A stretch of 64,000 nucleotides of DNA from JAGPUQ01 sp947084925. GTDB taxonomy: Bacteria > Pseudomonadota > Gammaproteobacteria > Pseudomonadales > Porticoccaceae. Under the pieces are notes generated by a model. That model was not told the DNA's origin and did no database searches. It saw only the letters and a program-made list of their open reading frames with translations. The stretch covers positions 124,001 through 188,000 of the forward strand of contig CAMTUJ010000010.1 in NCBI GenBank assembly GCA_947084925.1, in the 5' to 3' direction. This document shows, one piece after another, positions 16,146 through 25,577 of the stretch (within the stretch, counting starts at the first letter, position 1; the number at the start of each line of letters is the position of its first letter). The position numbers were made by a program, and so were the translations under genes.

Positions 16146-18512
16146 TCACAGGATATCGTCGGGCAAGCCGGCAGGCTCGCCGCCGGGCGCTCCTGGCGCG
16201 GGGGTGAATGCGCCGGGTGCGGACTCCTCCAGAAACAGCTCCTCTTCGAACGCATTCCGGCCCGGGTTGGCGCGCAGCCCGGTGTCTGGATCGATGCGCA
16301 CGCTAAGAATTCCGGGAGGTCTGGGCCGGTAGACTTCCCGCGTGCCAGCGAGCGCGGTGCCCATGAAGTTCATCCAGATGGGTAACGCAGCCGTGCTGCC
16401 GTATTCGTTGGCACCGAGCACCCGGTTGTCGTCGAACCCGAACCAGACGCTCGTCACCAGGATCGGGTTGTAGCCCGAGAACCAGGCGTCGCGGGGGCCA
16501 TTGGTGGTTCCGGTCTTGCCCGCAATGTCGCCGCGCTTGAGCTGCAGGGCGCGAGTGCTGGTGCCGCGGCGGATTACGTCCTTGAGCATCGAATCCATGA
16601 TGTACGCAATGCGGGGGTCCATCACTCTCGGCGCGGCTGGCGCTGCCGTGTTTTCAGTGCCCGGCGTGCCGCAGGCAGGGCACACGCGCGCTGGATTGGC
16701 GGTAAACAGGATTTTCCCGTCAACGTCTTCAATGCGCTCGATCAGATACGGCGATACCCGGTAGCCGCCATTGGCGAAAATCGCGTAGCCCGTCGCCATT
16801 TGCAGGGGTGTGAAGGTGGGAGTGCCCAGTGCGAGCGACAGGTTGGGCGACAGTTCCGAGGGCTCGAAGCCGAACCGCGTCAGGGAATCGATGGCATTGT
16901 GGATGCCGACGGCCTGGAGCACGCGGATTGACACCATATTGCGGGAGAGATACAGCGCCTCGCGCAATCGCAGCGGCCCATAGAACTCGCCATTGTCGTT
17001 TTCCGGGCGCCAGGGCTCCTTCTGGGAGGGATCGTTGAACACGATGGGGGCGTCGTTGAAGATGGAGGCGGCCGTAAAGCCACGCTCCAGGGCGCTGGCG
17101 TATATAAACGGCTTGAAGCTGGACCCGGGTTGACGGCGCGCCTGGGTCGCCCGGTTGAAGTGGCTGGTGCCGAAATCAAAGCCCCCCGCCAGGGAGCGGA
17201 TGGCGCCATCAAGAGGGTCCAGTGCCACCAGGGTCGCTTGCACCTCGGGCAGCTGCGCCAATTCCCAGTGTTTGCCGGCATGGCGCAGCCGGATCAGGTC
17301 GCCGTTCTTGAATACGCCGGTGAAGTCGGTGATCGGGCGGCTGAACCGCGTTTGATCCAGGCGACGTTTCATTCCCGCCAAGGCGTTTTTCTCGGTCAGG
17401 TCCAGCAGTGTTCCATCGCCCAGGACTACGGTAATGCCCTCGGACTTCACTTCCGTAACGACAGCCGGTACCAATCCCTGGACCACCGGCACGGTGGCCA
17501 GTCGGCTCCGCCATTGCCGGGCATCGGCGATGTGGGCTTCGGCACCGCGGTATCCATGGCGTTGATCGTAGTCGGCCAAACCCCCGGCTATGGCCTTGTC
17601 AGCGGTCAGTTGCCAGTCGCTGCGAATGGTGGTGAACACGCGTAGACCGTCGGTGTAGGCGTTCTCGCCGTACTGGGCGAAGACCTCGCGGCGCGCCATC
17701 TCGGCGACATAGGGGGCCGGAATATCCAGGTGGGTCTGATAAAGGCGCGCGGAGACGGGTGTCGCCACCGCGGTTTGATAGGTGCTCAAGTCGATATGGC
17801 CGAGGTGAAGCATGCGCCCCAGGATCCAGTCGCGGCGCTCGCGTGCGCGCTCCGGGTTGCTGGCCGGGTTGTAGGCGGAAGGTGCCTTTGGCAGGCCGGC
17901 GATCATCGCCAGCTCCGGCAGTGTCAGTTCGCCCAGTGGCTTCCCAAAATAAACTTCGGCGGCGGCAGCGATGCCGTAGGCGCGATTGCCGAGAAAAATC
18001 TTGTTGCAATAGAGGGTCAGGATCGCATTCTTGTCGAGATGACGTTCGATGCGAAGAGCCAGCAGTATCTCATTGAATTTTCTTACGAACGTCTGTTCCT
18101 TGGTGAGGAAGAAATTGCGCGCCACCTGCATGGTGATGGTGCTGCCGCCGGACTGTATGCTGCCGGTCCGGGCCAGTTCGAAGGCCGCCCTGGCCAGGCC
18201 ATTGGGGTTCACCCCGATGTGGCTGTAGAACTGATCGTCCTCGGCGGCGAGCAGGGCCTTGATGAAGAGGGGTGGGATTGCCTCGAAGTCGATGGGTTGC
18301 CGCCGTTGCTCTCCATATTCTCCAATAAGCTTCAAGTCTTGTGAGTAAAGTCGCATCGGGGTTTGAAATTTTGCGGTTTTCAGCACTTCCACCGAAGGCA
18401 GCTTCGGGCTAAGGTACAGATACAGCGCAGCCAACACGATGAGTGTGCCGCCGACCGCGGCACCGGTGAGATGGGCGAGGAGCCGCACAATGCTCAGCGG
18501 GCGCGATGGCAT
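16146..18512 (-). CDS. mrcA: Penicillin-binding protein 1A
   Basis: This bifunctional peptidoglycan glycosyltransferase/transpeptidase has an N-terminal membrane anchor (LTGAAVGGTLIVLAALYLYL). The GT51 domain shows AAEDDQFYSHIG and GGSTITMQVARNFFL. The penicillin-binding domain carries the SxxK serine in QPGSSFKPFIY, SRN in LYLSRNMVSIRVL, and KTGTT. The Met at MPSRPLSIVRLL gives 788 residues; an ATG 60 bp upstream is possible but would lie inside the likely pilM promoter. Divergence of mrcA from pilM is a known gammaproteobacterial layout. Confidence 0.95.
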   Translation of the reverse strand: MPSRPLSIVRLLAHLTGAAVGGTLIVLAALYLYLSPKLPSVEVLKTAKFQTPMRLYSQDLKLIGEYGEQRRQPIDFEAIPPLFIKALLAAEDDQFYSHIGVNPNGLARAAFELARTGSIQSGGSTITMQVARNFFLTKEQTFVRKFNEILLALRIERHLDKNAILTLYCNKIFLGNRAYGIAAAAEVYFGKPLGELTLPELAMIAGLPKAPSAYNPASNPERARERRDWILGRMLHLGHIDLSTYQTAVATPVSARLYQTHLDIPAPYVAEMARREVFAQYGENAYTDGLRVFTTIRSDWQLTADKAIAGGLADYDQRHGYRGAEAHIADARQWRSRLATVPVVQGLVPAVVTEVKSEGITVVLGDGTLLDLTEKNALAGMKRRLDQTRFSRPITDFTGVFKNGDLIRLRHAGKHWELAQLPEVQATLVALDPLDGAIRSLAGGFDFGTSHFNRATQARRQPGSSFKPFIYASALERGFTAASIFNDAPIVFNDPSQKEPWRPENDNGEFYGPLRLREALYLSRNMVSIRVLQAVGIHNAIDSLTRFGFEPSELSPNLSLALGTPTFTPLQMATGYAIFANGGYRVSPYLIERIEDVDGKILFTANPARVCPACGTPGTENTAAPAAPRVMDPRIAYIMDSMLKDVIRRGTSTRALQLKRGDIAGKTGTTNGPRDAWFSGYNPILVTSVWFGFDDNRVLGANEYGSTAALPIWMNFMGTALAGTREVYRPRPPGILSVRIDPDTGLRANPGRNAFEEELFLEESAPGAFTPAPGAPGGEPAGLPDDIL

Positions 18513-18559
18513 TGATCCGGTCCGTGACGGGGCTGAACGGGAAGCATAGTGGCCTGGCG

Positions 18560-18589
18560 TTGTTTGTCTCAAGTGTTTTAGTATATATT
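18560..18589 (+). promoter_or_regulatory. Candidate sigma-70 promoter of pilMNOPQ
   Basis: TTGTTT at 18560-18565 and TATATT at 18584-18589 are separated by 18 bp and lie 33 bp before the pilM ATG in an AT-rich patch of the mrcA-pilM divergent region. This is predicted from sequence only. Confidence 0.45.
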
Positions 18590-18621
18590 CCGGCTAACTA
18601 CGGGAAGTTAAAAGCATAAAC

Positions 18622-19689
18622 ATGGGACTCCTAGGCTTGTTCGAGAGAAAGGGAAAACAACTGCTGGGGCTGGATATCAGTTCTTCTTCAGTCAAGCTCA
18701 TCGAGTTGAGTCGGAGTGGTGGCCGCTTCAAGGTTGAGGCCTATCGGGTTCTCCCCTTGCCGGCCAATGCTGTAGTAGAGAAGAACGTCAAGGACGTCGC
18801 CTTGCTGGCTGATGCCATCAGGCGGGTGGTGGCCGCGGCAAAAACCAAGACCCGCGATGCGGCCGTTGCGGTGGCGGGGTCGGCGGTAATTACCAAAGTC
18901 ATTGACATGCCGGCCGACTTGGGCGCATTGGGCCTGGAAAACCAGATCGCCGCCGAAGCCGACCAGTATGTGCCTTATCCGCTTGACGAAGTAGCACTGG
19001 ACTATGAGGTGCTCGGGCCATCCGCAACCAATCCGGATCAGGTCGAAGTCATGCTGGCGGCTTGCCGGCGTGAGAACGTGGATATGCGCGTGGCCGCGCT
19101 TGAAACGGCGGGGCTGCGTCCGCGTGTGGTCGATGTCGAGGTATTTGCCGTCGAGCGCGCGTTTCGCTTGATTGGGGAACAATTCGAAGATATCGGCCAT
19201 CAGGTCGTCGCCATCGCTGATGTAGGGGCCACCATGCTGACGTTGAGTGTCCTGGTGGACGGCAAGACGCTCTACACCCGCGAGCAATTGTTTGGCGGAA
19301 AGCAGGTGACCGAAGAAATTCAGCGGCGTTACGGCCTGTCGACGGAGGAAGCCGGGCAAGCGAAGCGGCAGGGCGGCTTGCCGGAAGATTATGAAACGGA
19401 GATTCTCGAGCCCTTCAGGGAGGCGTTGGTACAGCAGATCCAGCGTTCGCTCCAGTTTTTCTTTTCTTCCAGCCAGTACAACTATGTGGATCAGCTGGTG
19501 CTGGCCGGTGGTGTGGCCGCGATGACGGGTCTCCGCCGTGAAGTCGAAGACAAGCTGGGGTTGCCGACCACGGTTGCAAACCCTTTTGCGAACATGGCGA
19601 TCGGCAGTGGTGTCAATGCGGTCGCTCTGGCATCGGATGCGCCGGCCATGCTGATAGCGACCGGGCTCGCACTGCGGGGGTTCGAGTAA
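18622..19689 (+). CDS. pilM: Type IV pilus assembly protein PilM
   Basis: PilM is the cytoplasmic actin-like component of the type IV pilus alignment subcomplex and binds the N-terminal tail of PilN. The 355-residue product begins with the expected LLGLDISSSSVKLIELSR nucleotide-fold strand and contains DVEVFAVERAF, AIADVGATMLTLSVL and LVLAGGVAAMTGLRREVE, all typical of PilM. It is the first gene of pilMNOPQ, with 1 bp to pilN. Confidence 0.96.
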   Translation: MGLLGLFERKGKQLLGLDISSSSVKLIELSRSGGRFKVEAYRVLPLPANAVVEKNVKDVALLADAIRRVVAAAKTKTRDAAVAVAGSAVITKVIDMPADLGALGLENQIAAEADQYVPYPLDEVALDYEVLGPSATNPDQVEVMLAACRRENVDMRVAALETAGLRPRVVDVEVFAVERAFRLIGEQFEDIGHQVVAIADVGATMLTLSVLVDGKTLYTREQLFGGKQVTEEIQRRYGLSTEEAGQAKRQGGLPEDYETEILEPFREALVQQIQRSLQFFFSSSQYNYVDQLVLAGGVAAMTGLRREVEDKLGLPTTVANPFANMAIGSGVNAVALASDAPAMLIATGLALRGFE

Positions 19690-19690
19690 C

Positions 19691-20254
19691 ATGTCCAGCA
19701 TCAATTTACTGCCTTGGCGTGACGAGTTACGCAGAGAGAGGAAGCGGGCGTTTCTCGGCCATCTGGCGCTAACGGCGCTGCTGGGCGTGATTGCATTGGC
19801 ATTGTGGATTTATCTGGTCGATCTTCGCATTGAAACCCAGCAGGCGCGCAACGGTTTGTTGAGCCGGGAAATTGCTGCAATGGATGCGCAGGTCAAGGAA
19901 ATCCATGAGCTGAAAAAGCGGCGCGAGCAGGTACTCGCGCGAATGCGGGTGATACAGGAGTTGCAAGCCAACCGCCCCGATATCGTACGGGTATTCGACG
20001 AATTGGTACGCGTGATTCCTCCGGGCGTCTATCTGGAGTCGCTATCCCGAGAGGGCGATAACATCAGCTTGGTCGGTTACGCGGAGTCCAATAATCGCAT
20101 CTCGGCGTTCATGCGATCGCTGGGATCGTCCGTCAAGTTTCAGGAGCCCAACCTGATCCAGGTGACCGCCGACCATCGGTTGGGGGAGCAGGGCAATCGT
20201 TTCGATCTGCGTGTCAAGGTGACCAAGCCCGGTTTGACGACCGAGGGTGGTTGA
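19691..20254 (+). CDS. pilN: Type IV pilus assembly protein PilN
   Basis: The 187-residue inner-membrane protein has the conserved cytoplasmic tail SSINLLPWRDELR that docks into PilM, one membrane span (about residues 22-43), then a coiled coil and a small periplasmic ferredoxin-like domain (IPPGVYLESLSREGDNISLVG region). It sits between pilM and pilO as expected. Confidence 0.95.
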   Translation: MSSINLLPWRDELRRERKRAFLGHLALTALLGVIALALWIYLVDLRIETQQARNGLLSREIAAMDAQVKEIHELKKRREQVLARMRVIQELQANRPDIVRVFDELVRVIPPGVYLESLSREGDNISLVGYAESNNRISAFMRSLGSSVKFQEPNLIQVTADHRLGEQGNRFDLRVKVTKPGLTTEGG

Positions 20255-20289
20255 TCCGTGGCTCTAGGCGAAAAGGGGAAGGTACTCGC

Positions 20290-20895
20290 ATGACGCTTCG
20301 AGAACTGCTTCAGGAGTTCCGGTCGTTTGACCGGGCGGATTATGAATTCGAGAACATCGGTGTCTGGCCCTTGGTGGTCAGGGTCGCGCTCGCTGTGGGT
20401 TTGTTTGCACTGCTGGAGGGGCTTGGTTATTACTTCAGCGTGCGTGACCTCAGTGTGGAGTTCGATCGGGCCGTGGCCCAGGAGGCGCAGCTGAAAAAAG
20501 CGTTTGAAGAGAGGGCTTTTGAGGTGGCGAACCTCGAGGTTTACCGGCTTCAGATGGAGCAAATCGAGGAATCCTTTCAGGGGCTGCTGGCGCAACTGCC
20601 GGCCGATACCGAGGTGCCAGGGTTGCTGGAGGATATCACCGAGATCGGTCTCGGCAGCAGCCTGGAGATTGGCAGCATCACGCTACAGCCGGAACAGGTT
20701 GCCGAATTCTATGTTGAATTGCCCATCAAGATAGCGGCTGGCGGTGGCTACCATGATTTCGGTTCATTTGTCAGCGGGATTTCCGGCCTGCCTCGTATCG
20801 TCACGCTTCACAACTACTCCATCAAGGCCGTTGACGGGAAGCAGTTGCAGCTGTCCATAGATGCCAAGACCTATCGTTACAAGGGAGATATCTAG
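20290..20895 (+). CDS. pilO: Type IV pilus assembly protein PilO
   Basis: PilO forms the PilN/PilO heterodimer that links PilM to the PilP/PilQ secretin. The chosen ATG (MTLRELLQEFRSFDRADYEF) follows a GGGGAAGG ribosome-binding site and gives 201 residues; a TTG start overlapping the pilN end is less likely. A membrane span lies at about residues 28-48, then a coiled coil (AVAQEAQLKKAFEERAFEV) and a periplasmic domain with LLEDITEIGLGSSLEI. Confidence 0.94.
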   Translation: MTLRELLQEFRSFDRADYEFENIGVWPLVVRVALAVGLFALLEGLGYYFSVRDLSVEFDRAVAQEAQLKKAFEERAFEVANLEVYRLQMEQIEESFQGLLAQLPADTEVPGLLEDITEIGLGSSLEIGSITLQPEQVAEFYVELPIKIAAGGGYHDFGSFVSGISGLPRIVTLHNYSIKAVDGKQLQLSIDAKTYRYKGDI

Positions 20896-20898
20896 GTC

Positions 20899-21426
20899 AT
20901 GAGCGTCCATGTGCGATTGGGGTTGTTGCTGCTGGCAGCGCTGTTGGTCGGCTGTGATGGTGATCGTGAGTTTCGGGATCTGCAGGATTTCATGGCTAAA
21001 ACCCGGGCCAAGCCGGGTGGCAAGATTGATCCGATTCCTACTTTTCCACCGTACGAAGTATTCAAATATGGGGCCATGGCCCTGCGCAGTCCCTTTGATG
21101 TACCGGCAACGGTGACCGCGCAAAGCGCGTCAGGCACCCCGGCAGTGGCTCCAAACGAAGCGCGGGCGCGGGAAGTGCTGGAGAATTACAACATTGCATC
21201 GCTATCCATGGTCGGTTCGCTGTATCGGGAGGGTACCCGCTGGAGCCTGATCGACGATGGGGTCGGACAGATTCATCGCGTTACGCTCGGCGGCTATATG
21301 GGTAAGAACCACGGCAGGATCGTGTCGGTCAGCGAAGACCGGACTGATGTGATCGAAATCATCCCGGACGGGGAGGGCGGCTGGGTTGAACGGCCGCGCG
21401 CCCTTTCTCTCAAGGAGAACCACTAA
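20899..21426 (+). CDS. pilP: Type IV pilus lipoprotein PilP
   Basis: The 175-residue product has a lipoprotein signal (LGLLLLAALLVGC) with the lipidated Cys near residue 18, an unstructured linker, and the C-terminal beta-sandwich seen as MVGSLYREGTRWSLIDDGVGQIHRV. PilP bridges PilNO to the PilQ secretin in the periplasm. It abuts pilQ directly, the pilQ ATG following the pilP stop without a gap. Confidence 0.95.
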   Translation: MSVHVRLGLLLLAALLVGCDGDREFRDLQDFMAKTRAKPGGKIDPIPTFPPYEVFKYGAMALRSPFDVPATVTAQSASGTPAVAPNEARAREVLENYNIASLSMVGSLYREGTRWSLIDDGVGQIHRVTLGGYMGKNHGRIVSVSEDRTDVIEIIPDGEGGWVERPRALSLKENH

Positions 21427-23625
21427 ATGAGAAGCATGTCGCAATCAGCTGCCGGGCATCATGTGGCGTCGGGCAAGTCGGGATGGTTGTGGGCTTGGCT
21501 AGCGCTATTCTGTATGGCCGGCTCCACTGTCGTGGCGGCTGAGCCGGCTACTCTGGACGACATTGCATTCACCGCGCTGCCGGGAGGTGGTTTCGAAGCG
21601 AAGTTGAGCTTTTCTGAAGACGTTGATAAGCCAGCCGGATACGTGATCGAGTCACCACCGCGAATGGTGTTCGATTTTCCCAATGCCAAAAGTGCTCTGG
21701 CGCAAAAGAAGTACGCGCTTTCGTTCGATATCGCCAAAAGTGCGGTAGTGGTCACCTCCGGTGATCGCACCCGGCTTATCCTCAACTTGCGCGAGACCGC
21801 CGGTTACGACGTGAAATCGGAAGGCCACAGCGTTTCCATCGTAGTGGGTGACGGCAAAGGTAATGCAGCCGCGCGCGACCAGTATCTCGGCAGCGTTGGT
21901 GGGTCCAGCGGGCCCGCAGGCGCTGGTGCAATGTTAACCGCGCTTGATTTCCAGCGTGGCGACAGCGGCGAAGGACTGGTTACCGTTGGATTGGGGAAAA
22001 AGGACACGGGTATCGATGTCTCCCAGATGGGCAAGAACATTGTGGTTGTGTTCAGTCACACCAGTCTTCCTGAATCGCTGAACCGGAAGTTGGACGTCAT
22101 CGACTTCGCCACGCCGGTGAAAAGCATTGATACCACTGCGGACGGATCCGCAACCAAGATGGTGATCGAAGCAGTTGGCGAATATGACTATCTTGCCTAC
22201 CAGGCAGACAACAACTATGTGGTGAGCGTGAAGCCCCTTACACGCGAGCAGGAAGATGAGCGACGCAAGGCCTTTCAGTACACCGGTGAAAAACTCTCGC
22301 TCAATTTTCAGAATATTGAAGTGCGGGCGCTCCTGCAGCTCATCGCCGATTTCAGTGACTTCAACCTGGTGGCAAGCGACGCGGTCAATGGCAGCATCAC
22401 CCTGCGCCTTAAAAATGTTCCGTGGGATCAGGCCCTGGATATCATCCTGAAGGCCAAGGGTTTGGACAAGCGCGTTGATGGCAATGTGCTGATGGTTGCG
22501 CCGGCGGCGGAAATTGCCGAGCGTGAGCGACTGCAGGTGGAGGCCAACAAGCAGTTGCAGGAACTGGCGCCGTTGCGCACCGAGTACATTCGGATTCGCT
22601 ACGCGGACGCCCGCAAGCTGTTCGATCTCTTCAATACGGACAATGAGGTCGGTGGCGGTGGCGGTGGCGGTGGTAGCAACAGCAATGAGACTGCCACCGG
22701 CTCGATTCTATCGGAGCGTGGCAATGCGATCGTGGACGAGCGCACCAACACGATTATCCTGACCGATACCGAAGACAAGATAGCCGAGTTCCGCCGTATT
22801 GTGCAGCAGATCGATATTCCGGTTAGGCAGGTCGAGATCGAGGCGCGTATCGTTGTCGCCAACACGGATTTTCGCAAACAGCTCGGTGCGCGCTGGGGTA
22901 TTGCCGCGTTGCGGAAAGGCGGTAATAGTCTGCTGGAAGTGACTGGGCAGCGAGTGGGGCTCGACAGTGAGCCCGGGAGTCCCGCGGAGTTTTTCGGCAA
23001 CGGCGGCACGTTGGATATGTCGGAAACTTTGGCGGTGGATCTCGGCGTCGCAAATCCCACTGGCAGTATTGCGCTGGGATTGATGCGTAACAACACCTTT
23101 CTTGATCTGGAGTTGAGCGCACTGCAAAACGATGGTTACGGCGAAATCATATCGCAACCAAAAGTCATCACCAGCGACAAGAAAAAGGCGACGATCAAGT
23201 CCGGTGTCGAGATTCCTTACCAGCAGTCCAGTTCGGCCGGCAACACCAACATTTCCTTCAAGGACGCGGTGCTCAAGCTGGAAGTGACGCCGCTCATCAC
23301 GCCGGATAATCGTATCGTGATGACCCTGACCATAGCACAGGACTCCATTGGAAAGTTTGTGCCGTCAGGGACCAGTGGTGGCCAGGTGCCGACCATTGAT
23401 ACGACGAACGTGGAGACCGAAGCGCTGGTGGGCGATGGGCAGACGTTGGTACTTGGTGGTATTTTCAAAATGGAATCCCTTGATTCCGTTGAAAAAGTAC
23501 CAGTGCTCGGTGATTTGCCGGTAGTCGGTCGCCTGTTTCGCCACACATCTAAGGATCAGAAGAAACAGGAAATCCTGATTTTCATTACGCCGAAAATCAT
23601 GAACGATTCACTTCTGGATCAATGA
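21427..23625 (+). CDS. pilQ: Type IV pilus secretin PilQ
   Basis: PilQ is the outer-membrane pore for the pilus. The 732-residue product has a signal peptide ending near AGSTVVAAEP, two AMIN-type domains (about residues 45-260) that bind peptidoglycan, an STN/N0 domain (LSLNFQNIEVRALLQLIADF), N1 domains interrupted by a Gly-rich insert (residues about 410-430), and the secretin core with VPVLGDLPVVGRLFRH and the end EILIFITPKIM. The stop overlaps the aroK start. Confidence 0.96.
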   Translation: MRSMSQSAAGHHVASGKSGWLWAWLALFCMAGSTVVAAEPATLDDIAFTALPGGGFEAKLSFSEDVDKPAGYVIESPPRMVFDFPNAKSALAQKKYALSFDIAKSAVVVTSGDRTRLILNLRETAGYDVKSEGHSVSIVVGDGKGNAAARDQYLGSVGGSSGPAGAGAMLTALDFQRGDSGEGLVTVGLGKKDTGIDVSQMGKNIVVVFSHTSLPESLNRKLDVIDFATPVKSIDTTADGSATKMVIEAVGEYDYLAYQADNNYVVSVKPLTREQEDERRKAFQYTGEKLSLNFQNIEVRALLQLIADFSDFNLVASDAVNGSITLRLKNVPWDQALDIILKAKGLDKRVDGNVLMVAPAAEIAERERLQVEANKQLQELAPLRTEYIRIRYADARKLFDLFNTDNEVGGGGGGGGSNSNETATGSILSERGNAIVDERTNTIILTDTEDKIAEFRRIVQQIDIPVRQVEIEARIVVANTDFRKQLGARWGIAALRKGGNSLLEVTGQRVGLDSEPGSPAEFFGNGGTLDMSETLAVDLGVANPTGSIALGLMRNNTFLDLELSALQNDGYGEIISQPKVITSDKKKATIKSGVEIPYQQSSSAGNTNISFKDAVLKLEVTPLITPDNRIVMTLTIAQDSIGKFVPSGTSGGQVPTIDTTNVETEALVGDGQTLVLGGIFKMESLDSVEKVPVLGDLPVVGRLFRHTSKDQKKQEILIFITPKIMNDSLLDQ

Positions 23626-24143
23626 ATGCCGTGGACAATGTGTTTCTTGTCGGTCCCATGGGGGCCGGCAAGACCACGATCGGACGCAATCTCGCAAAAA
23701 TCCTGCAGCGAACATTCGTCGATCTCGACACCGAGATCGAGTTGCGTTGCGGTGCTGGAATCCCGTGGATATTCGATCGCGAGGGCGAGCAGGGTTTCCG
23801 CGATCGGGAAGCCGCGCTGCTGGAGGAACTGGCAGCGCGCAAAAAACTGGTGGTGGCCACGGGCGGTGGCGTTGTGCTGCGCCCACGAAATCGGCTGATC
23901 CTCAAGCAAGCCGGCGTGGTGGTATTTCTCTCGGTCAGCGCCCGGGAACTATTCGAACGTACCCGCAACGATACCCATCGTCCGCTGCTGCAGGTTCCCA
24001 ACAGACGGGAAGTTGTGGAGCGTTTGGCGTCGGAACGGGACCCGCTGTACCGGGAGGTGGCGGACCTTGTTTATAGCGGCGCGCGGCGCGGCCCAAAGGC
24101 GGCCGCCGAGGAGATTGCAGGATGGATCGCTGCACTGCCCTGA
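23622..24143 (+). CDS. aroK: Shikimate kinase
   Basis: AroK phosphorylates shikimate in chorismate synthesis. The 173-residue product has the P-loop LVGPMGAGKTTIGRNLA, the shikimate-binding DLDTEIE and GGGVVLRPRNR, and the lid region RTRNDTHRPLLQ. Its ATG overlaps the pilQ stop by four bases. The pilQ-aroK-aroB link is conserved across many gammaproteobacteria. Confidence 0.95.
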   Translation: MNAVDNVFLVGPMGAGKTTIGRNLAKILQRTFVDLDTEIELRCGAGIPWIFDREGEQGFRDREAALLEELAARKKLVVATGGGVVLRPRNRLILKQAGVVVFLSVSARELFERTRNDTHRPLLQVPNRREVVERLASERDPLYREVADLVYSGARRGPKAAAEEIAGWIAALP

Positions 24144-24334
24144 GTTTCGTGCCGCCCCAGCTTCTGTTGGGCCGCGGTGCGTATGGGTGGACGGGTACCA
24201 GCGGCCATTGGAGTTAGCGCCCGAGCTGGCACCGCTCACGGATTCCCGAGCGCGCTGCTGCGCCAGGCCGATTTATTCCCCACACCCTTCGCGTACAATT
24301 GCCGCCTTGGTGGGCAAGCTGAGATGGCTTATCA

Positions 24335-25414
24335 GTGCGACAAGTTCGCGTCGATCTGGATACGCGCGGTTACCCAATACTGATAGGTGCCGGGTTGCTG
24401 TCGGTGCCGGGTTGCCTCTCGCCCTACGTCGGTGGCAAGCAGGTGCTGGTGGTGACCAACGACCGCGTCGGGCCGCTCTATCTGCCGCGGACAGTTGCCG
24501 CTTTTGAAGGCAAAGAGACCGCGACCCTGGTGCTCCCCGATGGCGAGCGTTACAAGACCATGGCGACCCTGAGCCGCATTTTCGATGCCTTGATCGATGA
24601 TCGCTTTGATCGTGGGGTGACGCTGGCAGCGCTGGGCGGCGGAGTGATCGGCGACCTCACCGGATTTGCGGCAGCTTGTTATCAGCGTGGCGTGGATTTC
24701 ATCCAGATTCCGACCACCCTGCTGGCGCAGGTGGATTCTTCGGTCGGCGGCAAGACCGGGGTTAACCATCCCCGGGGCAAGAACATGATTGGCGCCTTTC
24801 ATCAGCCGCGCTGCGTGCTTGCGGATACGGCGACCCTGGAAACATTGCCCGACCGGGAGCTGCGCGCCGGACTGGCGGAGGTGATCAAGTATGGCCTGAT
24901 GGCCGACGCGGCTTTTTTCGGGTGGCTTGAAGCGCACATGGCGGCGCTCCTGGCGCGTGAATCCGAAGCCCTCGCCATCGCCATCGAGCGCTGTTGCCAG
25001 TTGAAGGCGCGGATAGTCGCAGCGGATGAGCGTGAAAGCGGAATCCGCGCCCTGCTCAATCTTGGGCACACCTTTGGCCATGCGATTGAGGCGGCTCAGA
25101 ACTACGCGGGTTTGTTGCACGGGGAAGCCGTGGCGGCCGGAATGGCGATGGCCGCGCGATGTTCTGCCGACCTGGGTTGGTTATCAGACGCTGACCGCGA
25201 TCGCGCCCTGGCGCTTCTCGCCGCCGCGGGTTTGCCGACCGGGCGTCCGGCGGAACTCGACGCGGTGCAGTTGCGGGACTTCATGGCGAGCGACAAAAAA
25301 GTGAGCGAGGGCAGAGTTCGTTTGGTGCTGTTGGATGGAATTGGCGCGGCGCGACTGACTGCGGAATGTCCGGAACACATCCTTAGGGCGACGCTTGAGC
25401 GCGACGCCGGCTGA
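24335..25414 (+). CDS. aroB: 3-Dehydroquinate synthase
   Basis: AroB cyclises DAHP to 3-dehydroquinate with NAD and a metal ion. The 359-residue product shows GGGVIGDLTGFAAACYQRG, the TTLLAQVDSSVGGKTGVNH signature and the metal-ligand histidines in NLGHTFGHAIE. The GTG start gives the family N-terminus VRQVRVDLDTRGYPILIG; no in-frame ATG fits. It lies 191 bp after aroK, a gap in which I saw no gene. Confidence 0.95.
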   Translation: MRQVRVDLDTRGYPILIGAGLLSVPGCLSPYVGGKQVLVVTNDRVGPLYLPRTVAAFEGKETATLVLPDGERYKTMATLSRIFDALIDDRFDRGVTLAALGGGVIGDLTGFAAACYQRGVDFIQIPTTLLAQVDSSVGGKTGVNHPRGKNMIGAFHQPRCVLADTATLETLPDRELRAGLAEVIKYGLMADAAFFGWLEAHMAALLARESEALAIAIERCCQLKARIVAADERESGIRALLNLGHTFGHAIEAAQNYAGLLHGEAVAAGMAMAARCSADLGWLSDADRDRALALLAAAGLPTGRPAELDAVQLRDFMASDKKVSEGRVRLVLLDGIGAARLTAECPEHILRATLERDAG

Positions 25415-25577
25415 CCGACTGCCGGCAAACACCGCGAGAACGGCCGGGTGTGATGCGTGCCGCGCGCAAAGAAGCGGATAACTGCCGCGGCGGTTTTTCC
25501 CCGGATCGCCGACGCTGCGCGGCATCTGAACATTCGCGATGCGCTGGCAACAGCTATTTGAGAGGTATTGAAGACGA